DNA of 64,000 nucleotides from Treponema ruminis (GTDB lineage: Bacteria > Spirochaetota > Spirochaetia > Treponematales > Treponemataceae): NCBI GenBank assembly GCA_017161305.1, contig CP031518.1, positions 1,488,001 through 1,552,000 of the forward strand, written 5' to 3'. Positions within the stretch are counted from its first letter, which is position 1, and each line of letters opens with the position of its first letter. The position numbers and the translations under genes are program-made. Below, piece after piece: positions 17,853 to 26,340 of the stretch. The notes beneath the pieces are model-generated. The model was not told where the DNA came from and did no database searches. It worked only from the letters and a program-made list of their open reading frames with translations.

Positions 17853-17904
17853 TAAAAATCCCCGCCCTTCATTAGTGCACTTTGAAAGGCGGGGATTTTT
17901 ATTT
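17853..17904. terminator. Bidirectional terminator
   Basis: The stem AAAAATCCCCGCC/GGCGGGGATTTTT, with A- and T-rich flanks, ends the zinc-ribbon gene on the plus strand and can also end the export genes on the minus strand. Confidence 0.85.
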
Positions 17905-17906
17905 GT

Positions 17907-17942
17907 AACATCGGGGCTCTCATTAAATGAGAATCCGATGTC
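17907..17942 (-). terminator. Hairpin after the SLBB export gene
   Basis: Read on the minus strand, ACATCGG and CCGATGT pair around an inner TCTCAT/ATGAGA stem. No pure T-run follows, so it may be a processing stop or act together with the adjacent terminator. Confidence 0.5.
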
Positions 17943-17965
17943 AAGAAAAAATTGCAAAAGCAAAA

Positions 17966-19477
17966 TTATTTTACATAAGTCATAATTGCCAAAGCAGAAA
18001 GCACGATTGACAAAGTTGTTGCAAACGGAGTCGTATATTTACCATAATAATATAAGAAGCTGTTTGATTTTGCAGTAATAGTACATTCCGGAGTAATAAC
18101 GTCATTCTTTGAAAGCTTTTTGCCGTTTATATCACGAATAACGATAGCAGATCCAGAATTTACGTCTTCATTAAAACCTCCAGCCAAACCTATATAATAC
18201 TCCCATGTTCGGTCAGGAATAAAAGGATATCGTCCAGGCTTTAAGACAGCACCTGCTACAGAAATAAAGTACTGCTTAAAAGGAATTACGAGCGTATCAT
18301 CAGGTTTAATCTCCATGTTGGCATTATAAGAAGAATCATACAGCATAGGAGAAAGATTCAAAGGAATAACCTCTCCACCACGTATAATATAAGCCGCAGA
18401 CAAATCAGAAACAGCATTAAACACACCTCTGTTTCTTCTGACAAAAAAAGCATAATCTTCGCCAACAACAAAAGGAACAGGAATGCGTTGTGAAGAATCA
18501 AGAGATTTTTCTAAATCACCAGACTTGTTACCACGAACATTTACTGCACCCTCAAGAAATACAACAGGAGTCAATTCTGAATAGCTTGAAATCAATACAC
18601 TGTCATAACAAAGCAATTCATAATCATCAAGGATGCTTTTCTCATTAAGATAAGATTTATGTCCAGAGTTTTTTTCACCTGTAAGAGAACGGTACAATTC
18701 TATTCGTGACGTATCAGCAAGAGGAGCAAGACCGTTTCCATAAAATTCTATAAGTGTCTTGAGGTTCTCCCCGTCCAAAAGCTCATAAGTTCCAGGACGC
18801 TCTACAGCTCCATTTATGCTAACGACTCTTTTCGCACGATTTATAATGATTTTATCGCCAGGACGCAAAAAAGGATCCTGAGACAAGTCTCCTTTTCTCA
18901 TTGCAAGGAACAAATCATAGGTATTCGTTTTCCCATCCGCCCCTTCGATTGTAATAGCACGGTTTGAAGAATATGCTGTAAAACTACTTGTTATAAACGT
19001 AGAAAGCCTTGTCAAAGCCCATGCGTTGCGCTCTACCGTGGAATTAACCTCACCTGTAATGCTGACCAAGAAAGTCGAAGGTGAAGAAAGAACGAACTGA
19101 ACACCGCCCATCGGATAATTGCGAAGGACAAGAGCCTCAACCTGAGATTTCAACTGCAAATATGTAAGACCTGTACAATTGATGACACCCATATTTGCTA
19201 CACGAATTTTATAAGTAGAATCAACTGGAATCGTGTATTTGACAGCAGCTGACCCCATTGCAAAGGCAAGTGTATAAACATCACCGGCTGTAACAGGATA
19301 GTATGAAACCGACATGGCAAGCTGCGCATCAGGGAGTTTTGTAACATCACTGGCAACCTTTCCAGAACCAGTCTGTTTTTCCATACTTTCAGTTACATTC
19401 TGACTTTGAGCAAAAAGCGCATTTAAAGATGCAGACATCCACAAAGAAACAAAAATCGCCTTTAATATTTTCATCAT
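17966..19477 (-). CDS. Polysaccharide export protein with SLBB domains
   Basis: A 503-residue secreted protein of the Wza/polysaccharide export type. Residues 1-23 are a signal peptide (ASLNALFA). About residue 60-130 is the Poly_export domain (AGDVYTLAFAMGSAAVKYTIPVDSTY; ALVLRNYPMGGVQF). Three SLBB-type beta-grasp units follow: VSITGEVNSTVERNAW, VSINGAVERPGTYELLDGE, and SVAGAVLKPGRYPFIPDRTWEYYIGLAGG. A C-terminal hydrophobic helix near 485-500 may anchor it. It forms an operon with the Wzz-like gene upstream, 14 nt apart, so they likely serve surface polysaccharide or capsule export; no glycosyltransferases are in view. Confidence 0.85.
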   Translation of the reverse strand: MMKILKAIFVSLWMSASLNALFAQSQNVTESMEKQTGSGKVASDVTKLPDAQLAMSVSYYPVTAGDVYTLAFAMGSAAVKYTIPVDSTYKIRVANMGVINCTGLTYLQLKSQVEALVLRNYPMGGVQFVLSSPSTFLVSITGEVNSTVERNAWALTRLSTFITSSFTAYSSNRAITIEGADGKTNTYDLFLAMRKGDLSQDPFLRPGDKIIINRAKRVVSINGAVERPGTYELLDGENLKTLIEFYGNGLAPLADTSRIELYRSLTGEKNSGHKSYLNEKSILDDYELLCYDSVLISSYSELTPVVFLEGAVNVRGNKSGDLEKSLDSSQRIPVPFVVGEDYAFFVRRNRGVFNAVSDLSAAYIIRGGEVIPLNLSPMLYDSSYNANMEIKPDDTLVIPFKQYFISVAGAVLKPGRYPFIPDRTWEYYIGLAGGFNEDVNSGSAIVIRDINGKKLSKNDVITPECTITAKSNSFLYYYGKYTTPFATTLSIVLSALAIMTYVK

Positions 19478-19491
19478 AAATCTCTATTAAC

Positions 19492-20517
19492 CTATTTATT
19501 TTTTCTTTTAAGCTGAAGTTTTTCAACGGCCTCAGGGTCATTTTTTATGTTTTTCCATGCGTTCAAGGCAAATGCCAGGAAGACAGACATAAAGAAAGCG
19601 GCAAAAGTAATGATGATACAGAGTTTACCCCGGCTTGGGCCAGACTTCATGTCAGGAACTTCAGGACGGGCAAGAATCTGGAAAACAGGAGTCTCGCTCT
19701 GCATCTGAACCTTCAGAAGCTCGTACTGAGTCTTTAACTGGGTATAAACCTGCTTTTGTGCATCAAGCTCAAGCTGCAGCTTTGCAGAACCGGTAGTAAT
19801 CGAAGGAATATCCCATGCGCTGCTTCCATAGCCTACACTGGCGCCAAGTTTTTTAACCTCACGCTCAATACGCAGGATTTCATTGTAGCTTGACTGGATA
19901 TTTCGCTCGAGATTTTCCTTTTGGATTTTATTATTGTCCAGGCCAAGTTCATCAAATTTTTTGCTCATCCAGTCCACTACGAAATTTACGACTGACTGGG
20001 CAAAAACCGGGTCAATGTCAGTAAATGAAACCGTAAAGACTCCGCTGTCGGTATCAGAGCTGGCCTTGAGGACCTGCTTTAAGGCTTTACGGCTGCTTGC
20101 ACGAACATGCTCTTCAATTTTATATTTTTCGATAAGTTTGAATTCATCAGTAACGGCATCAAGAAGGGCATCAGAAGTAATAAGATAATTGGCAAGGTTT
20201 GAATTTGTAGCTCCACCGCCAACGCTCACACCCATAAGGCTGGCCATTCCGCCAAGACCTGAAGATGACAGGGCCGCAGAAAGACCGCCGCCACCAGAAG
20301 AACTTTCTTTTATAAGCATTTCTGCCTTTGGAGTATAAACATTCGGCAGGGGTGATTTTTCCGGGTCCATTTTTATAGATAAAACTGCAAAAATTACAGA
20401 ACCAATAGCCGCCAGCAAAGAGATTATGATAATCATCCATTTATAATGGAGAAGCACGGCAAACAAATCAATCAAAGAAATTTCGTCTTCTTCCTGAATT
20501 TGTGTATTTTCTTCCAT
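19492..20517 (-). CDS. Wzz-type polysaccharide co-polymerase
   Basis: Inner-membrane chain-length regulator, about 341 residues. It has an N-terminal membrane helix (HYKWMIIIISLLAAIGSVIFAVL), a long periplasmic helical domain with coiled-coil segments, and a C-terminal helix (LCIIITFAAFFMSVFLAFALNAW) preceded by the typical Pro-rich RPEVPDMKSGPSRGK. No tyrosine-kinase domain is fused. I chose the ATG at 20517; an in-frame TTG at 20535 adds six residues. It is the first gene of a two-gene operon with the SLBB protein, its presumed outer partner. Confidence 0.87.
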   Translation of the reverse strand: MEENTQIQEEDEISLIDLFAVLLHYKWMIIIISLLAAIGSVIFAVLSIKMDPEKSPLPNVYTPKAEMLIKESSSGGGGLSAALSSSGLGGMASLMGVSVGGGATNSNLANYLITSDALLDAVTDEFKLIEKYKIEEHVRASSRKALKQVLKASSDTDSGVFTVSFTDIDPVFAQSVVNFVVDWMSKKFDELGLDNNKIQKENLERNIQSSYNEILRIEREVKKLGASVGYGSSAWDIPSITTGSAKLQLELDAQKQVYTQLKTQYELLKVQMQSETPVFQILARPEVPDMKSGPSRGKLCIIITFAAFFMSVFLAFALNAWKNIKNDPEAVEKLQLKRKNK

Positions 20518-20629
20518 AAGAGAACAAAACCCCAATCTAAAATTTTATCAGTTACTTTACCAAATAATTAAAACCATTGCAAGGAAAAAGGTTTCATCGA
20601 ATTTTATGCAATTTCAAAAAAAACACCAT

Positions 20630-20655
20630 TAAATTTTTATTTTGAATTCCGATAA
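20630..20655 (+). promoter_or_regulatory. Sigma-28-like flagellar promoter
   Basis: TAAA (20630-20633) is followed after 14 nt by TCCGATAA (20648-20655). The FliA consensus is TAAA-N15-GCCGATAA, so the match differs by one base and one spacer position. It lies 49 nt before flgG, whose product fits this regulon. Confidence 0.6.
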
Positions 20656-20704
20656 TTAAGTATCAGATAAAAAAGCGTACAACGCCAAACAATGGAGTAA
20701 AAAT

Positions 20705-21499
20705 ATGGTAAGAAGTCTTTGGACAGCAGCTACAGGCATGAACGGTCAGCAGCAGAATCTCGACACGATTTCAAACAACCTCTCGAATGTAAACACAACT
20801 GGATTCAAACAGCAGCGTGTTGAGTTCGAAGATCTTATCTATCAGAACGTGAAGCTGGCAGGAACACCTGCAACAGAAGATACAGTCACCCCGGTAGGAA
20901 TCCAGCAGGGTGCAGGTACTAAAGTTGCGGCAACACAGCGCATCTTCACACAGGGCTCCCTTCAGGCTACAGGCGTTGACACTGATGTTGCAGTCGTCGG
21001 TGACGGATTCTTCCGCGTAATGCAGTACGACGGAAGCTACGCATATACACGCGACGGCTCATTCAAAATCGACATGAACGGCCAGCTCGTAAATTCAAAC
21101 GGACTGCGCGTTCAGCCGGAAGTCATCATGCCGGAAGGATATGACATCCACACTCTTGCAATCGATGACACAGGCCGCGTTTCAGTAAAGATTTTCGGTC
21201 AGGACGATCCTGTTGACGTTGCCCAGCTTGAGCTTTACCGCTTTCCTAACAATGCAGGTCTTGAGGCAGTCGGTGACAACCTTTACAAAGTCACAAACGC
21301 TTCAGGCGAGGCAATTGCAGGCCGACCGGGCTTCGAGGGATTCGGCGTTACAAAGCACAAGTTCGTCGAAATGTCGAATGTTTCTGTTGTAAACGAAATG
21401 GTTCAGATGATTGTCGCTCAGCGCGCATACGAGTTCAACTCAAAGGCAATCCAGACAACAGACTCAATGCTTTCAACAGCAGTTAACTTGAAACGATAG
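20705..21499 (+). CDS. flgG: Flagellar distal rod protein FlgG
   Basis: Structural protein of the distal rod of the periplasmic flagellum. The 264-residue length is normal. It begins MVRSLWTAATGMNGQQQNLD with the N-terminal rod motif ISNNLSNVNTTGFKQQRVEF, has the DVAVVGDGFFRV core and TRDGSFKIDMNGQLV, and ends with the C-terminal helix VNEMVQMIVAQRAYEFNSKA that packs on the N-terminal one. A sigma-28-like promoter precedes it. It is followed after 16 nt by the rod-binding gene, with which it surely forms an operon. Identification is firm. Confidence 0.97.
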   Translation: MVRSLWTAATGMNGQQQNLDTISNNLSNVNTTGFKQQRVEFEDLIYQNVKLAGTPATEDTVTPVGIQQGAGTKVAATQRIFTQGSLQATGVDTDVAVVGDGFFRVMQYDGSYAYTRDGSFKIDMNGQLVNSNGLRVQPEVIMPEGYDIHTLAIDDTGRVSVKIFGQDDPVDVAQLELYRFPNNAGLEAVGDNLYKVTNASGEAIAGRPGFEGFGVTKHKFVEMSNVSVVNEMVQMIVAQRAYEFNSKAIQTTDSMLSTAVNLKR

Positions 21500-21515
21500 G
21501 AATTAGGGGATTTTT

Positions 21516-22052
21516 ATGACAATCGGCGGTATTTCAGCAATTACTAAAGGCGAAGGTGCTTCTCTCAGCGCAAAGATTTCTTCTGAAAAGGGAAAATTTG
21601 ATGCTCTTGTAAACGAGGCAAAATCTCTCGCTAAGAATGAAAACGCCGGTGTCGGTAAAAATCTTTCTTCCTCACAGGTTTCTTATGACGGCCGCATTAA
21701 CGGTGACTGGACTTCAGGATTTTCTGGCAGCTTCATGGCAGAAAGCGACAAGCATGCCCTTCCTCAGGGAGCAGCCGCAAATCAGGCAAATCCTCACGTT
21801 CAGCCAAAAGAAATCGACCGCACTTCAAAACTCTACGAAAAATCACTTGAAATGGAATCTTACGTCGTCAAAATGATGCTTTCTTCAATGAGAAAGACAG
21901 TCATGAAGGCAGATTCCCAGTCAAACTACGCAAAAGACATGTACGAGGACATGCTCTACGACGAATACGCAACAATGATGACGAAAAATGCGGGATTCGG
22001 CCTTGCAGATCAGATGTACCTGCAGCTTTCACAGGGCGGTCTTGAGGCTTAG
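21516..22052 (+). CDS. Rod-binding protein (FlgJ N-terminal type)
   Basis: A 178-residue protein whose C-terminal half is the rod-binding domain of FlgJ: SLEMESYVVKMMLSSMRKTV and MYEDMLYDEYATMMTKNAGFGLADQMYLQL. The muramidase domain of enterobacterial FlgJ is absent, as usual in spirochaetes, so it acts as a rod-assembly scaffold only. The N-terminal half is low-complexity and unstructured-looking. It is cotranscribed with flgG. It ends 43 nt before the convergent GH57-like gene; that gap shows no clear terminator. Confidence 0.88.
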   Translation: MTIGGISAITKGEGASLSAKISSEKGKFDALVNEAKSLAKNENAGVGKNLSSSQVSYDGRINGDWTSGFSGSFMAESDKHALPQGAAANQANPHVQPKEIDRTSKLYEKSLEMESYVVKMMLSSMRKTVMKADSQSNYAKDMYEDMLYDEYATMMTKNAGFGLADQMYLQLSQGGLEA

Positions 22053-22095
22053 GCCCAGGCCTCCATTCGGCGGATTTATCAGATTTCTTTTATCT

Positions 22096-24096
22096 TTAGG
22101 ACTTCTTTCTTCTGTTCTTTTTTGGAACGATAATCGAATAATTTATAGTTTTTTCAATTTCCTTGCCGGCTTCAAGCTCTACGTTCCAGCAGAGTGAGGC
22201 TACGAATGCGTTGCCGGAAATTGTCGGTGCATCGCTTGATGATGACGGACGGCGGAAAATAATTGGCATGCAGACCATATCGCACATTTCATTGGGCTCA
22301 TAGACAAAGGAAATATCGTTTGAAGTGTCCGTTATCTGAACATAAGAGACTTTTTTGGCAGAACGGGCAGAATCCCTGGCATCAATTTCACTTTTTTCTT
22401 CGTTTGCAATGACTTCAACCTTGTAGGAATTTGCCTTGACCGAAGAAAAATCCGTCTGGGCATAATTGGACTCGGTGACAAACACTCCCTTAATGTCAAA
22501 GGGACTTTCATTTTTAAGAATATACTGAATCGCAAAGCCGTTTGAGTTGGCTATATATTTTTTGACCAGAGTGACGCAGGCCTGAATCGGTGAGAATTTG
22601 CCTGAGCCTGAAAGCTTGATTTCGTGGCGGTGGGCGTCAAAATCCAGCTGCCTGAATAAAGTCTGGGAGAAGATTCCGCTGCCTGTAGGGGTGCCCTTTT
22701 TGTAATCAGAAAATTCATCAACTGAGAAAAGATGGTCTACAAACAGTCCGCGGTGGTATTTATCTTCGAATTTGTCGAACTGCTTGATTCGCCTTGGGGA
22801 GTCGGCATAGTTTCCTGTGTTGTGGATTATGTCAAGTTCCGTGAGCTGGGCCCCTTTTAGTGAAAGGCAGGCCGTGTACTGCTTCATGGCACAGATATAC
22901 TCGTTGAAGCCGTCGCCGTTGTAGTCATAATTTGAAACAGATTCCTTAAATCCGTCCTTTACAGCCTCACGGACAAGTTTTTCGGCCTCGGTAAGGTTCC
23001 GGTAGGCGTGCTGCCTCATTGCGTTGTTTGCAAAAACACCGTCAGGGTCGCAGACATAGCCTTCGCCATTCTGGGCAATCCAAAGCTTTTCACGGGCAAT
23101 CTTTTTGCGGGCCTTGTCCCCCTTGCACTGATTTATGAGCAGGGAGATGTAAAGCATCCGGTTATAAAGGGCCTTGTTCTGCTTGTAAGTGAGAAGGAAA
23201 TCAAAAATCGTAGGCTGAGAAGAATTGGAAACACTCACCTCTTCATAGGCCTTTTTTGCCCATTTGGCAACATCAGACTGAATTCCTGCAGGAATATAGG
23301 AAGGAATTCTTGTCTGCTCGCGGTGAAGATACTCTGATGGAATTGTGATTTTTATTGAATCAGCAAAAAATTCTTCGGCGGTAGAAAACAACTTGTCCAG
23401 CCACTTTGTATCGTAAAGCCTTTTGAATTGATTTTCATCAATTTTTATAGCGACAACGCGTTCATCAGTAAAGGAAGAATATGCGTCGTCTTTTGTGAGG
23501 TAATTGACTGTATCAAAGAGATTGCGCAGATACTCACGAGGAGCAATAAGGGTATTCGGAATGAATTCGCGGTTAACAGAAAGAACATTGAGGCTTTTGC
23601 CCTGCTCCGTCACAATTAATGGAAGGTAAAAGTGCTTTTCTTTGGGAATCAGGGAGCTGTCAAGGAGCACATATTCCATTCCGCAGGACTGAATGCAGGG
23701 AATAAGGGAATTGTCCCAGATTGAATTGAAAACAGTCATGCCGCGTGGGCGTTTTCCAATGCTACTTCTGAGCTCACTAGTCATTAAATCGATTTGGCCC
23801 GTTCTGTCCTGGGGAAAAAGCAAGGGAAAAACAGGATTATAATAGCCGCCGCCCAAAACTTCGGCCTGCTTGCGGCTTGTCAGCTTGGAAAGGAGCTGGG
23901 TAAATTCAGAGTGTTCGCGGTCAATCCATGAAACTAAAGGACCGGAAAGATAAACGGAAAAACGGCTCTTCTGCCTTTCAAGTAAAAAAGAAACAATATT
24001 TTTGTAATAATCCTGGTACTTTTTCTCAAATTCTTCATTTTGAGACAAGGCGGATGCGGCCCCAGTTACATAAAAACAGACATTTAAAATTTTCAT
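22096..24096 (-). CDS. GH57-like protein with altered catalytic motifs
   Basis: The 666-residue protein resembles the GH57 4-alpha-glucanotransferase/amylopullulanase group: an N-terminal (beta/alpha)7 barrel-like part (about 1-290), then a helical region, then C-terminal beta domains like DUF1926 (about 400-660, starting YDYNGDGFNEYICAMKQY). The segment matching the nucleophile motif (usually W-L-T-E-R) reads FNSIWDNSLIP, so Glu appears replaced by Asp. The acid motif (usually D-x-E-x-F-G) reads KIDENQFKRLYD, keeping Asp and Phe but not Glu or Gly. It may be a regulator or have altered activity. It lies 18 nt after the Rnf-like operon on the same strand. Confidence 0.72.
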   Translation of the reverse strand: MKILNVCFYVTGAASALSQNEEFEKKYQDYYKNIVSFLLERQKSRFSVYLSGPLVSWIDREHSEFTQLLSKLTSRKQAEVLGGGYYNPVFPLLFPQDRTGQIDLMTSELRSSIGKRPRGMTVFNSIWDNSLIPCIQSCGMEYVLLDSSLIPKEKHFYLPLIVTEQGKSLNVLSVNREFIPNTLIAPREYLRNLFDTVNYLTKDDAYSSFTDERVVAIKIDENQFKRLYDTKWLDKLFSTAEEFFADSIKITIPSEYLHREQTRIPSYIPAGIQSDVAKWAKKAYEEVSVSNSSQPTIFDFLLTYKQNKALYNRMLYISLLINQCKGDKARKKIAREKLWIAQNGEGYVCDPDGVFANNAMRQHAYRNLTEAEKLVREAVKDGFKESVSNYDYNGDGFNEYICAMKQYTACLSLKGAQLTELDIIHNTGNYADSPRRIKQFDKFEDKYHRGLFVDHLFSVDEFSDYKKGTPTGSGIFSQTLFRQLDFDAHRHEIKLSGSGKFSPIQACVTLVKKYIANSNGFAIQYILKNESPFDIKGVFVTESNYAQTDFSSVKANSYKVEVIANEEKSEIDARDSARSAKKVSYVQITDTSNDISFVYEPNEMCDMVCMPIIFRRPSSSSDAPTISGNAFVASLCWNVELEAGKEIEKTINYSIIVPKKNRRKKS

Positions 24097-24114
24097 ATGG
24101 CTAATATTTAAATA

Positions 24115-24651
24115 TTATCCCCGCACCCTAAGTATAAGTCTATAACATGCTGCCCAAAATTTAAAGCCTTTTGTTAAGGATTCTTCGGATTTTTTTTCAT
24201 ATTCAACCAGAGAAATGATGTTTTCCGGACAAAAATCAATGCATTTACCGCAGCCGTTGCACATATCCGATATTTTTGCGCATCCATCCTGAATAGAAAT
24301 GGCTTCCTGTGGACAAACCTTTACGCAGTCACCAAATCCTATGCAGATTTTTGGATTCTTGTACTCTGAACTGTAGGCATCATGGAAAAGTCGGCAGTTT
24401 TTTTCGCCCTTATAAATCATGCGCCTCTGATCTTCTGTGTGGGTAATTTTTTCAACAACAGCCTTCTTTGTAAAATCCGGCTTAACGAAATCATAAATAT
24501 CTTCATCAGAAAACTGAAGTTCTGAGGCAAGGGAATCTGTAATTCCTTCGTATTTGACCCTCAGGGCAGGAATGAAGAAGCAGAAAATGTAAAAAATAAC
24601 GGCCGTGATGATAAGAAGCATCAGAAAAAGGAAAAATAAAGAAAGGATCAT
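24115..24651 (-). CDS. rnfB: Rnf-like subunit B (ferredoxin-type)
   Basis: A 178-residue protein with one N-terminal membrane helix and C-terminal iron-sulfur modules. The cluster motifs are CIGFGDCVKVCP and CNGCGKCIDFCP, preceded by a single NCRLFHDAY cysteine, a shortened form of the cysteine-rich linker of RnfB. It would pass electrons to the membrane subunits. The start overlaps the end of RnfA (ATGA), so translation is coupled. It is the last Rnf gene. The iron-sulfur part looks intact, unlike the other subunits. Confidence 0.85.
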   Translation of the reverse strand: MILSLFFLFLMLLIITAVIFYIFCFFIPALRVKYEGITDSLASELQFSDEDIYDFVKPDFTKKAVVEKITHTEDQRRMIYKGEKNCRLFHDAYSSEYKNPKICIGFGDCVKVCPQEAISIQDGCAKISDMCNGCGKCIDFCPENIISLVEYEKKSEESLTKGFKFWAACYRLILRVRG

Positions 24652-25214
24652 TTTGCTCCCCCATCAAGATAGAGATTAAACCATGAGACATTGAAGCCGC
24701 AGATGGCAATCATAATGAATGCAAGGCAAACCAAAAGGACGCAGTAGGTCTTGAGTCCGCCTTCAACGGTATAAAAACTTACCCTCTGCCTTACACAGTG
24801 GAAAATAATTACCATAAAGTAGAAGGAAATAATACAGAGACCAGAAATAACGACGGCAGCTCCCAAGGAATTGCCCTCGCTCAGTCCCAAAAATACGCTC
24901 AAAAGAGGAATTGAAAAATCAACTGGCGACTGACGGATTCCGATTCCGATGAAGATTTCGATAAAAGTCGAAAAAAGGATGAAAAGCAAAGTCGCGATAA
25001 AAGGATAAATTTCCGTGAGCTGAACGGGAACCAAAAGCCAGTTTACAAGAAGAAATGATACGGCCGTAGTCGAAGTGGCAGAAAAAAGAGACTTTACGCA
25101 GGTCAAAGAAGACGAAGAAAAATTGTCAGAATGAGAAATTGACTTATTGAGGCCGATTCCGTAAAAAAGAACGGCAGAAGCTGAAAGAAGATAATAAATT
25201 ATCAGGGAAAGCAT
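24648..25214 (-). CDS. rnfA: Rnf-like subunit A (membrane)
   Basis: Integral membrane protein of 188 residues with six predicted helices, in the gene place of RnfA. In known RnfA/NqrE proteins two half-membrane helices each bring one Cys (ICPFLG and NCAVLG) that bind a membrane [2Fe-2S]. Here the corresponding stretches read FYGIGLNKSIS and LLSVFLGLSEGNSLG, so neither Cys is present. Family assignment rests on size, topology and operon position as well as weak similarity. It begins one base after RnfE ends and has a strong ribosome site AGGAGG. Confidence 0.7.
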   Translation of the reverse strand: MLSLIIYYLLSASAVLFYGIGLNKSISHSDNFSSSSLTCVKSLFSATSTTAVSFLLVNWLLVPVQLTEIYPFIATLLFILFSTFIEIFIGIGIRQSPVDFSIPLLSVFLGLSEGNSLGAAVVISGLCIISFYFMVIIFHCVRQRVSFYTVEGGLKTYCVLLVCLAFIMIAICGFNVSWFNLYLDGGAK

Positions 25215-25844
25215 TTACTTTACCTCCTGTTTTACGGGAGAGTTCAAGAAAATATTGATTTTTTTGGCAACAAAAATGTAGAGGGCCAAAAGAAGTGCCA
25301 TAAAGCAAAGACTGCCAGGAATTGTCGCAAGGAAAACGCCGGCCCCAGTTCCGGAAGGATTGTAAGGCAGCTGAATTACCACAATCTTTTTCCAGCCCGG
25401 GAAAGTGATTGTGGCATAGCCTAAAATGTCACGGATAAAGAAAAAGAAAAGTAAAAAAAGTGACATCACGCAGGATTTTTTCATTGTTGCAGCAATGTGA
25501 GCCTTTACTCCTTGCTCATAATTGAGGAAGAAAAATTCGATTATGACCGAAGCCAATGTAGGCAGGAAAATACAATAGCTTAAAGTGAGGGCCGCAATCG
25601 GGCAGAAAATTATAAGAAGCTGCTTGTACAAAATGCCGAGGGCAATGATTGTAAGCGAAAGCAGGGCGTTGCGCATATTTGAAAGATTCATGCGGTGAAT
25701 TGCATGGAAAATCATTGTTGAGACGGCCATCTGGAGATTGAAAAGAAGGATAAGGATTATTGCATAGGCAAACCTTCCCGGAACAGGAATCAGCATTGCG
25801 AGATTTGTCGCTATGTAAAAATATATTTTTTTGCGCTCAGACAT
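25215..25844 (-). CDS. rnfE: Rnf-like subunit E (membrane)
   Basis: Integral membrane protein of 209 residues with six predicted helices, in the RnfE position. The first half-helix, normally with a Cys-Pro, reads MLIPVPGRFAYAIIL, and the second, normally with Asn-Cys, reads FLPTLASVIIEFFFL; both cluster Cys residues seem lost. The sequence is strongly diverged, and the call depends on the neighbours. The start is set by GAGG 5 nt upstream. There are 7 nt between it and RnfG. Confidence 0.65.
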   Translation of the reverse strand: MSERKKIYFYIATNLAMLIPVPGRFAYAIILILLFNLQMAVSTMIFHAIHRMNLSNMRNALLSLTIIALGILYKQLLIIFCPIAALTLSYCIFLPTLASVIIEFFFLNYEQGVKAHIAATMKKSCVMSLFLLFFFFIRDILGYATITFPGWKKIVVIQLPYNPSGTGAGVFLATIPGSLCFMALLLALYIFVAKKINIFLNSPVKQEVK

Positions 25845-25851
25845 TTTTACC

Positions 25852-26340
25852 TCAGTTAGAATTAGTTTTAGAGATGATTTTTGGAATCATGTCTTCCCAA
25901 TAATTCATCACGCTGTTTGAAATTTGTTTGCCGACCGTGTCGGAAGCCTTTCCGTTGTCCACTGCATAGCCTGCAAATTTTACGCCTGTGTTTTCATTGT
26001 AAACAAAAACGGCAGGAACAGGCCCCAGAATAGAAGGAATTCTGACGATTATGCCGTAATATTTTTGATTCTTGCGGTCATCCTTTTTGAGCAGGGAATA
26101 GACGGCAGTGCTTGTCGAAAGCGTAGAATCAAGCTCGATATACTTTCCGACCGTGTACTGGGCTTCAGGATATGAATCGAGGACATTCTGAACTTCAAGT
26201 GCCAGCCCAGACTTCCAGGAATTTCTTGCCAGCAGGGTAAACAAAACCAGCAGCATGCACATTCCGAAAATCATGCCGAAAAAAATCGAGAAAAGCTTAA
26301 GTATTTTTTTTGTTTCATTGTCAAGCCGGAATTTACGCAT
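25852..26340 (-). CDS. rnfG: Rnf-like subunit G
   Basis: A 162-residue protein with one N-terminal membrane helix (FFGMIFGMCMLLVLFTLLA) and a small periplasmic domain of the FMN-binding type (YYGIIVRIPSILGPVPAVFVYN). The usual covalent-flavin motif S(T)GAT near the C-terminus is not there: the aligned stretch reads DTVGKQISNSVMNYW. It is also shorter than typical RnfG (about 190-210). So family membership is likely but flavin attachment is doubtful. A strong ribosome site (AAAGGAGG) fixes the start; its first codons overlap the end of RnfD by 8 nt. Confidence 0.72.
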   Translation of the reverse strand: MRKFRLDNETKKILKLFSIFFGMIFGMCMLLVLFTLLARNSWKSGLALEVQNVLDSYPEAQYTVGKYIELDSTLSTSTAVYSLLKKDDRKNQKYYGIIVRIPSILGPVPAVFVYNENTGVKFAGYAVDNGKASDTVGKQISNSVMNYWEDMIPKIISKTNSN

